From: Podarcis raffonei
Taxonomy: Eukaryota > Chordata > Lepidosauria > Squamata > Lacertidae
DNA length: 64,000 nt
Assembly (NCBI RefSeq): GCF_027172205.1
Contig: NC_070602.1
Coordinates: forward strand, 51,169,520-51,233,519
Direction: 5' to 3'
Both the position numbers and the translations under genes were made by a program. The notes under the pieces are model-generated. The model searched no databases, was not told where the DNA came from, and worked only from the letters and a program-made list of their open reading frames with translations. Positions 34,901 through 44,879 of the stretch are shown piece by piece. How positions within the stretch are numbered: position 1 is the stretch's first letter; each line of letters opens with the position of its first letter.

Positions 34901-37900
34901 TTGATGAGCACCCTTTGGGTTCGGTCAGTCAGCCAGTTACAAATCCACTGAGTAGTAGCATAGTCAAGACCGCATTTTACCAGCTTCTTTACAAGAATAT
35001 CATGGGGCACCTTGTCAAATGCCTTGCTGAGATCAAGGTAGGCTACATCCACTGCATTCCCTTCATCTACCAGGCTTGTAATTCTGTCAAAAAACGAGAT
35101 CAGGTTAGTCTGACATGACTTATTTTTCAGAAATCCATGCTGACTATTGGTGATCACAGCATTCCTTTCTAGGTGCTCACAGACTGTTTGCTTTATGATC
35201 TGCTCCAGAATCTTCCCTGGTATTGATGTCAGACTGACTGGGCGATAATTATTTGGGTCCTCTCTTTCCCCCTTTTTGAAAATAGGGACAACATTTGCCC
35301 TCCTCCAGTCTGCCGGGAGTTCGCCTGTTTTCCAGGAATTCTCAAAGATGACTGCCAGTGGTTCTGAGATCACATCTGCCAGTTCTTTTAATACTCTTGG
35401 ATGCAGTTCATCTGGCCCTGGAGACTTGAATACATCTAAACTAGCCAAGTATTCTTATACTATCTCCTTAGTTATTCTGGGCTGTGTTTCCTCTGCTGAA
35501 TCATTTGCTCCAAATTCTTCAGGTTGGGCATTGTTTTCTTTATCGGAGAAGACTGAGGCAAAAAAGGCATTGAGGAGTTCAGCCCTTTCTGTGTCCCCTG
35601 TTTGCATTTCACCATCTTCTCCTCTGAGTGACCCCACTGTTTCTTTGTTCTTCCTTTTGCTATGAACATACCCATAAAAGCCTTTTTTGTTGCTTTTAAC
35701 CTCTCTAGCAAGCCTGAGTTCATTCTGTGCTTTAGCTTTTCTGACTTTGTGTCTACACGTGCTGGCTATTTGTTTGAATTCCTCTTTGGTGGTTTCCCCC
35801 CTTTTCCATTTTTTGTACACATCCTTTTTTAATCCTAACTCAGTTAAAAGTTCTTTAGATAGCCACCCTGACTTCTTTAGGCACCTTCCATGTTTCCGTC
35901 TCATTGGTATTGCCTGAAGTTGTGCTTTTACTATCTCCCTCTTAACAAACTCCCAGCCATCATGAACTCCCTTTCCTTTTAGTATTACTGTCCATGGGAT
36001 CTCACCCAGCACTTCCCTAAGTTTTATGAAGTCGGCTTTCTTGAAGTCAAGAAATTGAGTCCTAGTATGCTTGGCTGCTCCTTTCCGCTGTATAGTAAAC
36101 TTCAGAAGAGCATGATCACTCACGCCTAATGATCCTTCCACTTCTACCCCACTAACCAGGTCATCAACATTGGTTAGGACCAGATCTAAAATGGCTGTTC
36201 CTCTTGTTGCTTCTCCCACTTTCTGGACAATGAAGTTGTCTGCAAGGCCAGTGAGGAATCTGTTTGACCTTATGCTCTTGGCTGAGTTTGACATCCAACA
36301 AATATCTGGGTAATTGAAGTCCCTCATTACTACTATCTCCCTTCCTTTTGCATTCTTGGCCATCTGTTCCAGGAAGGCATCATCTATGTCCTCCGTTTGG
36401 CTTGGGGATCTATAGTAAACTCCCACAATGAGGTCACTGTTATTCTTCTCTCCCTTAATTTTGACCCAAATGCTCTCACTTTGGTTTTGAGGTTCTAAAT
36501 CTTAGAATCATAGAGTTGGAAGAGACCACGAGGGCCATCGAGTCCAATCTTGGATCTCTTCACAGGTATACACATCCCTGACATATAACGCCACTCCTCC
36601 TCCTTTCTTGTCTGGTCTTTTTCTCTGAAATAGATTGTATCCCTCCATTATTACATTCCAATCATGGGACTTATCCCACCAGGTTTCAGTGATGCCTATT
36701 ATGTCATATTTAGTTTGCTGTACCAAGAGCTCAAGCTCATCTTGTTTATTTCCCATGCTTTGCGCATTAGTGTACAGACATTGAAGTCCATTAATCATTC
36801 CCCCGTGTCTCTTATTTAAGGATTTTTTCCTCCCACCACTAGGTCTGCGTGCTGTTTGCTCCATTTGGTCTATGACATTTGGATGATCATCTTCATCAAT
36901 TGATAGACTCCTACCTTCAGGAGCACTGTTTCCCTCCCCCACATTAGTCAGTTTAAAGCCCTCCTGATGAGGTTTCTGAGATTTTTGGCAAAAACATTCC
37001 TCCCAACCGTTGTGAGGTGCAGCCCATCGCTTGCCAGAAGTCCATCTTCAAGAAACTGCAGTCCGTGATCTAAGAATCCAAACCGTTCCTGTTTACACCA
37101 TTTGCGAAGCCAGCTGTTCACTTCCACTATTTTTCCCTCTCTCCCTGGGCCACGTTGTTCAACTGGGAGGACAGATGAGATGACAATTTGTGCATTTAAT
37201 TGCTTCAATTTCCTGCCCAGAGCCTCATAGTCTCTTTTGATCTTCTGGAGGCTATTGCTTGCAGTGTCATTGGTTCCCACATGAACCAAGAGGAAGGGGT
37301 ATTTGTCAGTGGGTTTTATGATTCCTTGCAGTCGTTCAGTTACATCTTGGATCTTAGCCCCGGGGAGACTGCACACTTCCCGAGACATCTTGTCAGGCCC
37401 ACAGATCACTGCTTCTGTTCCCCTCAGTAGGGAATCCCCTATCACCACTACACGCCTCCTCTTAGGTTTGGTCGGGGTTCTTCCGTGAGCTGTCCGTTCC
37501 AAGGTCGCCTGGACATTCCCTGAGGACTGACTTTGCTGCTCGTCTTCATATACCTGATTGACTGTAATGAGGGAGAGATCCTCAAATGGAGTCTGCTCTT
37601 CGTCTTCCATGCTAGGGGAGAGGACCTCAAAGTGATTGTGTATTTCTAAACAATCAGAGCGAACCCTGGGCCTCCTACTTCTTTGAGTCACGTTTCTCCA
37701 TATATCTGGCTCCTGTGTTGGTGAACTAGCCTCCTTCTCAGGGGAGTCCCCTGTCTCCTCCTTGGTGGAGACGGTGTGCTCTGTTGCTTCCAAGAAGAGC
37801 TCCAGCTCTCTAATTCTTTGGAGCGTAGCTACACGTTCCTCCAGTTGCTGGACTTTGTCTTCTAATGTGAATCCTTTGGTGGGAGGCGGGGGAAAGAGAC

Positions 37901-40900
37901 TCTTGTTGGAACCTTGATTGTTAGGGTTAATGTTCCACAATAAAGTGGTACCTCTGGTTATGAACACTTCAGGTTACGAGCTCCGCTAACCCAGAAGTAG
38001 CTGCTCCTGGTTGTGAACTTTACCCAAGGATGTAAACAGAAATCATGCACCTTTGGCGCATGGGCAGCAGGAGGCCCCATTAGCGAAAGTAAATGTAGGC
38101 AGTTTGCAGAAAGGCATTATTAACACTGAATGCAGAACTCTTCTCCCAACATAAATGGCTCTTACTGTTCCACTTCTTATGGTCATGAGAAATATGTTGC
38201 TGATTAAAGATCCAGCTAATTCAGCCTTTGCCAAGCTGAGGCTCTCCAGATGTTTTGCACCAGCCCTAGTCAGCACATGACATGCCCCAGATTGGTGAAG
38301 GCTGATTTGATCCAATGTTGTAAATACGACAGTGACTTCTTAGCAGAGATCTGCAAGCAGGGAATGAGAAAGGTAGCCATCCTCTGTTACTTACCCCACC
38401 ATGTGTCCCAAGAGACTTTTTGCTAACTTATTTGTCAGGAAAGCTTGAGTTCGGCTAACCTCTCTACCTGCAGGCAAACACAACTCTGGCACACAGATCT
38501 ATGTTGTTGTGTGATTGATGAGCCTGTGTGAGGGTATTTAAAGCTGGTAGGGCCACTCGAATCCAGCTGGTTCCCTTACTTTCCTTTGTATGAGGGACTC
38601 TTGACCCATTCCTCCTCTCAGCCGTCTGCAGAATCACCTTGCTACGGTTTAAGAGGAGAACTTTGGCTATTCCTTGAAGCCGGTCGCATCATGTTGTCTC
38701 TCACTTGCCTCTTGCTTTGCAGGCACTTCCCCAGCAGAAACTGTTGACATGGCTGAGTGTCATCGAATGTGTGGAGGTCTTTGCCGAGATGGGGGCAGCC
38801 AAGGTGTGGGGTGAGGCAGGCCGCTGGGCCATCATTGTCCTCATCCAGCTGGCCAAGTGAGTGTTCAGCGGAAAGGAACTATTGCACCTTGTGAATCCCA
38901 AGAGTGTAAATGTGAATCCTTTGGTGGGAGGCGGGGGAAAGAGACTCTTGTTGGAACCTTGATTGTTAGGGTTAATGTTCCACAATAAAGTGGTACCTCT
39001 GGTTACGAACACTTCAGGTTACGAGCTCCGCTAACCCAGAAGTAGCTGCTCCTGGTTGTGAACTTTGCCCAAGGATGTAAACAGAAATCATGCACCTTTG
39101 GCGCATGGACAGCAGGAGGCCCCATTAGCGAAAGTGCGCCTCAGGATAAGAAAACCTCTGGAACGAATTAAGTTTGTAACCAGAGGTACCACTGTACTCT
39201 AGGTTGGGCACTTCCTGCATGACACTGAGAGCACTGTTCTAGTTTTACAATGTTCCCTAGTTGCATTGTTCCATCATGGGACTGGATTGGGTCATTGTAC
39301 TCAGATAGTACCTTGTTTCAACTGGGCCTGCCCAAGGAGCTGTATGCCTTTGGGATTCCTTCAGTTACAGTTCCCCAGCTGCATCCCTCACTTGATTGCT
39401 GTTTTAACTCTTCCTTCTCCTCCAGTGATTGTAGCTGGAACTTCTGGTAACAGCAGCAACCTGACAGGAACCTCACTGTACACACATCACTGAACAGGGT
39501 TGCAAATGCAAGGTTGTGTGAATGGTCCTGTGATGGCAAATTGGAGAGCTGTATCTTTTTACCATCTTGGTGGTGAAACGTCTAGTGTGTGCCTGGCTTT
39601 ATAGCCCTTGATTTGCTCTAACCCACAGGGCCATCTTGCGCCTCCTGCTCTTGCTGTGGTACAAAACTGGCATCCAGACATCTCCTCCTATTGTGCCTCT
39701 AGACAGAAGGCAGTCATTGCAGCAGAAAGGTGAGTCAAGTGCATGGTGGATTGCAACGACTTTGGCTTTAGTCAGGAAGGAAGCTTTGAATGCCGGCCAA
39801 CCGATTGACTAGGTTTGAGAAAAGGAAGGCTTTGTGTAACCTGAGCAGCAGAAAATCTTTGTCATTTCACCAGCTGTTCATCTCGGTTTTTGCAGACTGT
39901 TGAACTCCCTGTGGCCCTTTAGCTATTGCTGGACTCACATCAGCCCCAGCCAGCATAGCCCATTGGTCAGGGATGATGAGCGATTATAGCCCAAAAACAT
40001 CTAGAGGGCATCTCATTGGCTATCCCTGTTTTTAGGCTATAGCTTGTGGCATGATGTGCCTGGGACTTGCAGTCTTCCTCCCTGTTAGAAAGTTTGAAGA
40101 GCATTTTCTGGTGCCCTGTCCAGGCTTTTCTTTAGTGTCAGCAGTCTGCAGAGGGTCACATTTCTCCTCGGACTTAATGTATCCTCATGCCTGTGAGTCT
40201 GCTGTTCTGTTTCAATGAATGTGCTAACCTGAACAAACCAAGAACTGGAGTGGAGGAGGGCTTTCCCCCTGCCCTTACTGTGGTCTTATTTACCTGTCTC
40301 CTGACAGATATGGAGGTAAACTCAATAGGGAAGGAGCGGATATATGTGGGGAAGCGCTGTAGCCGTGTTGTGAGATCTCTCGATAGCAGTGAGTATCTTT
40401 CTCGTTTGTCTCCCATGTTACACCTACGGTAGAACTAGGTTTCTGCATGTGTTGCCAGGTTGCAAATGTAAAGTGTGCACATGTATACATGTACTCAGAC
40501 ACACAAGGGCATCTCCATAAACGGCAGCAGTTTTTTACATACCCCTACAAAAAGGTTTTAGATAGTTTAAATTATTTTCTTTTATTTTAAATTGTATTGT
40601 TTTAACAGATTGATAGCTGGCTGCCCTGGGGTCTTTGGGAGGAAGGTTAGGATAGAAATTAAATAAGTTGATGCACAAGTACAGAGTGCAGACATTCTGC
40701 TGGTGGCTGAAGGCAGCCCTGTTTAGGGAAGCTATTAATGTTTAACAGACCATTGTATTTTAATATTTTGTTGGAAGCTGCCCAGAGTGGCTGGGGAAAC
40801 CCAGCCAGATGGGCAGGGTATAAATAATAAATTGTTGTTGTTGCTGTTGTTGTTATTACTCATCCCAAGTATTCTATCCATGAAAAGCTGAGTCTTTTTC

Positions 40901-43900
40901 TTTCTTCCTTTTTAATTTTAGCCCCATCCCTGCACTCTAGACATTGGGGAGCGCCTCAGCAAAGGGAGGAGAAGCAGAACCGAAGAGCAATGGAGACAGA
41001 CCAGCTGCCAACCCCTTTGAGCGCCCAGGAAACAGTTGCTGAGTCCATCTACATTACCCGCCCGTTGCTCCACTGTATCCTCCCTGCAGTGTATCCTGTA
41101 TGCCACCAGAGAGAGCTGCAGCCCCAGTGTGGAGCAGCATGGCCCTTAATGCTGAGCAGGTCTTGACTCCTGGGCAAACACTTGGAGGCTTTGCTTCAGT
41201 CAATGGGCCTGAATATCTGCCCCAATTAACGTCCCCTGTTATTCTGATCCTACTTTAATTTTTGCTACTGTAGCCCCCTTGGGCTCATGAGACGGCTGGG
41301 AAGTCTTTCTACTTCTTTAGTTTTTTGCCTCTTGTCTGTTCAGTTCCTTAACTCTTGCACATAGTGGTGAGCGTAGGCTTATGGGGACAGAGATCTTGGA
41401 GACCCTGGCTCCTTTCAGCAGTCTTGGATATCTCAAGGTCAGTTGGGATAAAAGCATTTTATCGTCCTGGATCCATTTTCTTTCACCTTAAATTTTTTGT
41501 AACATGCTGATTACCTGGTTGTTTTACTCCACTAGTGGTGTGCCTCTCTGCAGCTTCAAGGGGAGAAGCAGCCTCGCTGTGAGGAGCTGGCAGGAAAAGG
41601 AGGGCTTTATCTTTCATGGCAGAGGCTGCCGGGTTGTCCTCCTGTTCTGTTTGTTTGTTTGTTTGTTTGTTTAATTTTATTTATACCCCACGCTCCCCGG
41701 CCAAGACCAGGCTCAGGGCGGCTAACATCAAGTATAAAACCAATTGATTAAAATAAAATGCAGCCTCATTTCAGTGGAAGCCCAGAACAAAAACTGTTTG
41801 GGGGGAGAAAACGTCAAATCTTCACCAAGGCCAACTATCCAGACTGGTCCTATGTGGGCCAGAAAAAAGCCAAAAAGCCAGGGAAGTCCCCAATTAGGGG
41901 TTCCATCACAGAAGGAAAAGGAAAGAGGGGGAGGGGATCAGGCTGATTCCGAGCCAAAGGCCAGGCGGAACAACTCTGTCTTACAGGCCCTGCTCTCTGA
42001 GAGATGGTACCAGGCTTCCTTTGAACCAGGGTGCACCTCTGGAACTCATTTTCAACAGCAGGACTCAACTTTGGAACATAAAAGTGGGAAGGGGAGAGTG
42101 AGAAACAGAGAGAGGGAGTGTGTGTTTGTCAAATTCCTCATCACTTAGATTAGGAGGAATATCATTCAGGTCAACAAGTACTACTCTCAGGCAGGCTTGA
42201 GGCCTAGTTGCGCTCCTGTCTTTAAAAAAATGATCAGGAGAATCATTTTTTAAAAAATGATTGGGAGAATAGCTTGGCACTCCACACACACACACACACA
42301 AACACACAAACACACACACATCCAGCCCCTTGTGATTTCTCTGCTTTCCCTTCTGCAGTTTGAGTTTACTGAGTGACATGAAAGATCTCAACAAGCGCGA
42401 GCGTGTGGAGCTGAGGCGTCGGACTCTCCTGCTGCTGTACTACCTGCTGAGATCTCCTTTCTATGATAGATACTCTGAGTAAGGCTGCCTGGCTGGCTTC
42501 TTTTCAACCGTATTAAAATCCCCACCCCCATAAGGAGACCTCTGGATTTCTAAAAGAGAAACCCGTGGCTTGCGAGCATTCAGCACCCCAATGGGTTTTG
42601 TCTGCAAGCTCCATTCCAAGAGTCCCTTTCCCATTGGGAAGGAAGCCATTCTCATGGGCTCATCTGAGGTGTTTTTTCTCTTTCTCTCTCTCTCTGTTCC
42701 TTCAGGGGCAGGATCCTCTTTCTGCTGCGCCTGCTGGCAGATTACGTCCCTGGAGTTGGCCTAGTCACTCGTAAGTAGCTGACTGCTGTGATTGGTCTTT
42801 TTAAAGGAAGCTGATAAAGGTTAAGGAGACCGTAGGGAGAATCCTCCATTGGTTTTGGGATAACCAGTTCAAGGGGCTTTCTACTCAGCATGTGCTTAGA
42901 TGAGGGGTATTCAAGGATAGCAGCAGGGCTAGAAGATCTCCACATTTGAAAAGTTGGCACTAGGATCTATGAAGCTGAAATGTCCCTTCAAAGACTTTAG
43001 GTGTGGCTACTAAAAATGCTTTGCTGCCGTTGTCTGCTATTGTCACATACGTATCTCCACAGCCTAAAAAGATGCTGGTGCACATTTGAATAAAATGTAT
43101 ATTCTCTTTTAGTAGGATACATCAATCTTCCATATATTTGGTGATTGTTTCCTTCACTGTTTATATCTAGCTTGGGATCTAATATTTCATTAAAATCTCC
43201 TCCTGGAGATTTTAGTGGTGGTGGTGGGGCAGTCAAGAGAACCATCAGAGCAGCATGTGCCGGGAGGAAAGATGAGATTGTTCCTTCAGTGTAAGCAATT
43301 CTGCTTGCCTGACCAAAGCATCTCAGTGCTATATTGAATGCTGCTCACTGTTTTCATACTTGCTTTTAAAAAATGTACATGTTTTGGATGAAGGCATGGC
43401 TTACAAATTGTCTGAATAAATAGCAACTTTTAGGAGTTGACAACGACGATTCTGTGCAGAATCCAGACTGTTGAGCAACACAGGAATAGCAGTTATTATT
43501 ATTGGTCGGTTTTCCTTCTCCAAACATCTTTTCTGTCAAGACAAAGGGGGTCTATGCAAGGGACACCTTCCTGAGATATATTTCATATCAGTCCTTCCTT
43601 TAGATATATGAATATTAGATCTCTTTTCTTGCCCTATGAATAGCCCTCCACATCCTTTCTTTCATATGCCCCACCTGTGATTTCAGAACTCAGGATGGGA
43701 ATGCAAGAAAGTGAAAAGCTTCTGGGAAATGATTTATAACGAGATGAAAAAAATGATGAGATATACGTTTGTAAAGAAACCAGAAGCACTGTTACTAGGC
43801 ATACTAGGTAATGATGTTGAAAAGAAAGATGTGAAGCTATTTAGATATGCAGTTACAGCTGCTAGAATTTTGATGGCCCAAAAATGGAAACAGGAAGAAA

Positions 43901-44482
43901 TGCCAACGAGGGAGGAATGGAGAATGAAATTGATGGAATACGCAGAAATGGACAAATTAACATGTAAAATTCGAGACCAACGCGATCAGAGGTTCACCGA
44001 GGACTGGAACAAATTTACAGAGTATATCAAAACTGTGTGTGATCAGGAAATAACGCTTGTTGGATTTCAGGAAGCTTTGTGAAGAGAATAGTAAGGAATG
44101 TTGTTTAAATGAAAAGATAAAATAAGGATTGTTAAAGTGCAACACAAATTTAAGGAATGTGAAATGTTGTGAAAAATATGGAAATTGTCAGATAGGTTGA
44201 CGGAAGTCTATAAGATGTATAAGTTAAATTGGATGTTAAATTGTAATTGGATTGGTTATTGTAAATTTGAATAAAAATTAATTACAAAAAAAAAAAAAAA
44301 AGAACTCAGGATGTTGGTTGGGAAGGGGCAGTTGTGGAAGCAAATGTTGGCAAGTTAATTTCTCACATGTTGCTTTAAGGTCTTCCAGTTCATTTTCACA
44401 TTTTTCTCCCTTCTTCATTTCAGGGCCACTGATGGACTACTTGCCAGCCTGGCAGAAAATATATTTCTACAACTGGGGTTGA
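28813..44482 (+). CDS. PEX16: PEX16, peroxisomal membrane biogenesis factor 16 (complete, 11 exons)
   Basis: PEX16 is an integral membrane protein of the ER and peroxisome that recruits PEX3 so that peroxisomal membrane proteins can be inserted; loss in humans causes a Zellweger-spectrum disorder. Eleven exons with GT-AG introns join in phase: 28813-28948, 31101-31136, 32814-32890, 38723-38856, 39629-39729, 40308-40388, 40922-41074, 41365-41437, 42359-42478, 42706-42770 and 44424-44482. They give 344 residues, close to the 336 of human. Recognisable blocks are [68 protein letters not shown] and the C-terminal [14 protein letters not shown]. Hydrophobic segments lie at about 118-139 and 231-266. 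The hydrophilic stretch after residue 155 is the least conserved. The start Met is the first ATG in frame and lies in the CpG island. FREY1 follows on the same strand about 4 kb downstream. Confidence 0.97.
29541..29605 (+). repeat. Decayed dispersed repeat in PEX16 intron 1
   Basis: 'ctgctagatcaaacccagag' and 'tccatctggtccatt' align with the repeat at 474..545, with many changes. The rest of intron 1 (28949..31100) shows nothing else I recognise. Confidence 0.45.
31101..31136 (+). CDS. PEX16: PEX16 coding exon 2
   Basis: A 36-bp micro-exon that encodes (G)[11 protein letters not shown] plus one base of Val58. It is preceded by 'ttattttccag' and followed by GTAAGT. It is too short to be found as an open frame. 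Confidence 0.95.
31680..32190. repeat. Unclassified old dispersed repeat in PEX16 intron 2
   Basis: 'tttggtcttaagtcatctag', 'ggccttacaggctaac' and 'ttctgcacacgctgcaattt' have the character of an old LINE-derived repeat. I cannot name the family and the ends are uncertain. Confidence 0.4.
32814..32890 (+). CDS. PEX16: PEX16 coding exon 3
   Basis: Encodes Val58 to Val83 ([20 protein letters not shown] then QPPLSV). Acceptor 'tttgctttctcag', donor GTAAGA. Confidence 0.96.
33424..33473 (-). repeat. Tail-only L2-like fragment
   Basis: 'attttattatttataccc' preceded by ATT/GAT-type repeats is the reverse of the L2-like 3' end (gggtataaataataaa then (ATT)n). Only the tail is present. Confidence 0.5.
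33896..37942 (-). mobile_element. Nearly full-length CR1 LINE in antisense in PEX16 intron 3
   Basis: The minus strand carries both CR1 ORFs. ORF1 (37967 to 36948, about 339 codons) has the CR1 esterase (SGNH) signature: [21 protein letters not shown] and DGLHLT. ORF2 has the endonuclease ([30 protein letters not shown], then YRSPSQ and [10 protein letters not shown]) and the reverse transcriptase ([45 protein letters not shown] and [10 protein letters not shown]). The 3' end is the familiar 'gttggaagagaccacaaggg' with repeated 'atagaatcat' at the left edge. ORF2 is interrupted in several places, once by the small insertion at 36503, so the copy is not active. It lies between PEX16 exons 3 and 4. 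Confidence 0.95.
36503..36545 (-). mobile_element. 43-bp CR1 3'-end fragment nested in the CR1 endonuclease
   Basis: 'tagaatcatagagttggaag' and 'gagggccatcgagtcc' match the 3' end of CR1 itself (compare 33905..33950), sitting inside ORF2. It is flanked by 'aatct' on both sides (36498..36502 and 36546..36550), which suggests a tiny target duplication. It puts a stop in the endonuclease frame. Confidence 0.85.
37864..38090. repeat. Copy A of a 227-bp direct repeat around PEX16 exon 4 (CR1 5' region plus partial MITE)
   Basis: The first 79 bp belong to the CR1 ORF1 region. From 37943 the sequence is the left part of a MITE ('aagtggtacctctggttatg'), ending abruptly at 'ttagcgaaagt'. Copy B (38909..39135) differs at only three positions. 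Confidence 0.92.
38091..38722. other. End of PEX16 intron 3
   Basis: About 0.63 kb of sequence just upstream of exon 4. Part of an hAT-like MITE may be present at 38222..38290 ('tgaggctctccagatgtttt'). Nothing else was recognised. Confidence 0.45.
38723..38856 (+). CDS. PEX16: PEX16 coding exon 4
   Basis: Encodes residues 84-127 ([38 protein letters not shown]) plus two bases of Lys128. It starts the first hydrophobic segment. Acceptor 'cttgctttgcag', donor GTGAGT. It sits between the two copies of the 227-bp direct repeat. Confidence 0.96.
38909..39194. mobile_element. Copy B: CR1 5' fragment joined to a complete MITE
   Basis: 38909..38987 repeats the CR1 ORF1 start region. 38988..39194 is a whole MITE, with left end 'aagtggtacctctggtta', right end 'taaccagaggtaccactg' and TA on each side (38986..38987 and 39195..39196). 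The MITE is complete here, whereas copy A holds only its first 148 bp. Confidence 0.88.
39629..39729 (+). CDS. PEX16: PEX16 coding exon 5
   Basis: Completes Lys128 and encodes [20 protein letters not shown] and [13 protein letters not shown]. The first part finishes the hydrophobic segment. Acceptor 'taacccacag', donor GTGAGT. Confidence 0.96.
39885..40035. mobile_element. hAT-like MITE in PEX16 intron 5
   Basis: 'ctcacatcagccccagccag', 'ggtcagggatgatgagcga' and 'catctagagggcatctcatt' match the hAT-like MITE family at 18925 and 47055. This copy is diverged. Confidence 0.7.
40308..40388 (+). CDS. PEX16: PEX16 coding exon 6
   Basis: Encodes Asp162 to Ser188 ([20 protein letters not shown] then VVRSLDS) plus one base of Thr189. 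YVGKR.. RVVR is conserved in vertebrate PEX16, while the preceding residues are variable. Acceptor 'ctcctgacag', donor GTGAGT. Confidence 0.94.
40705..40858 (+). mobile_element. L2-like LINE 3' fragment in PEX16 intron 6
   Basis: 'ctgaaggcagccctgtttag' then 'gcccagagtggctggggaaa' and 'gggcagggtataaataataa', closing in TTG/TTA repeats. This is the same 3' end as the element at 21880..24013. It lies 60 bp upstream of exon 7. Confidence 0.88.
40922..41074 (+). CDS. PEX16: PEX16 coding exon 7
   Basis: Encodes Thr189 to His239 ([18 protein letters not shown] .. [18 protein letters not shown]) plus one base of Leu240. The acceptor is 'tttttaattttag'; the donor GTATCC is weaker than the others, but the join to exon 8 is in phase and gives [13 protein letters not shown] as in other vertebrates. 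Confidence 0.93.
41365..41437 (+). CDS. PEX16: PEX16 coding exon 8
   Basis: Encodes (L)[20 protein letters not shown] and DIS, part of the second hydrophobic segment. Acceptor 'cttgcacatag', donor GTCAGT. Confidence 0.94.
41644..42060 (-). repeat. Non-LTR-like repeat with (AAAC)n tail in PEX16 intron 8
   Basis: On the minus strand it ends 'agcgtggggtataaataaaa' and a (AAAC)n tail, seen as (TTTG)n at 41649..41672. 'gctcagggcggctaacatca' is shared with dispersed reptile repeats. Its class (L2-like LINE end or SINE) is not certain. Confidence 0.55.
42281..42321. repeat. (CA)n microsatellite
   Basis: An interrupted CA run in PEX16 intron 8, about 40 bp upstream of exon 9. Confidence 0.9.
42359..42478 (+). 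CDS. PEX16: PEX16 coding exon 9
   Basis: Encodes [40 protein letters not shown] and two bases of Glu304. This is a well conserved part of the family ([15 protein letters not shown]). Acceptor 'cccttctgcag', donor GTAAGG. Confidence 0.97.
42706..42770 (+). CDS. PEX16: PEX16 coding exon 10
   Basis: Encodes (E)[21 protein letters not shown] and one base of Arg326. Acceptor 'ctgttccttcag', donor GTAAGT. Confidence 0.97.
43685..43697. repeat. Left target-site duplication of intronic L1
   Basis: 'agaactcaggatg', repeated exactly at 44301..44313. Confidence 0.88.
43698..44300 (+). mobile_element. Short 5'-truncated L1 in PEX16 intron 10
   Basis: The frame to the stop at 44082 encodes the last 120 or so residues of L1 ORF2p ([42 protein letters not shown]). 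It is followed by about 200 bp of 3' UTR, 'gaataaaaattaatt' and an A16 tail. It is in sense orientation with PEX16 and is bounded by 13-bp target duplications. It is closest to the copy at 8829. Confidence 0.94.
44301..44313. repeat. Right target-site duplication of intronic L1
   Basis: Exact partner of 43685..43697, next to the A tail. Confidence 0.88.
44424..44482 (+). CDS. PEX16: PEX16 last coding exon (11)
   Basis: Encodes (R)[18 protein letters not shown] and the stop TGA. The C-terminus YFYNWG compares with YFYSWG of the human protein. Acceptor 'cttcatttcag'. Confidence 0.97.
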
Positions 44483-44840
44483 TTTGGCCTCCGCTCAGGT
44501 TATTGCAGCCAGAGGGCGCTCAGGCTAAAAGCAGAAGCTTGTGGTGGTAGGATGACTTTATACAGCGGGAGGCAACCTTGAGACTTTAAAGAACAGCAGC
44601 AGCAGCAACACAACATGTGTCTTTCTATAGCTTATGCTAATGATTACCGAGAGAAGAGTAAGGGCTCTTCTGACATCTTTTTTTTTAATGTATCTCCCTG
44701 TGAACTAAGAATGCTACAAAGAGTAGGTCTTAAGGTTCCTATGCTACTCCTCTCTCCATTCTGATATATGGTTTTGGATCTCATGGGGCTTATGGAGGGG
44801 GACCCTTTTTTTTGGTATGTATTTTCTATGGCTATGAATG

Positions 44841-44846
44841 AATAAA
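44841..44846 (+). terminator. PEX16: PEX16 polyadenylation signal
   Basis: AATAAA about 360 bp after the PEX16 stop, followed within 40 bp by a T/G-rich stretch ('tgttctgttctcttg'). It is the first canonical signal after the stop. Confidence 0.75.
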
Positions 44847-44879
44847 GCCGGGAGTCGGCAGTGCTTTTGGGCTAATTTG

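Noticed and set aside
41744-42148. 134-codon plus-strand frame in PEX16 intron 8
   Set aside because: It lies in a dispersed repeat with a (TTTG)n end and has no known domain.
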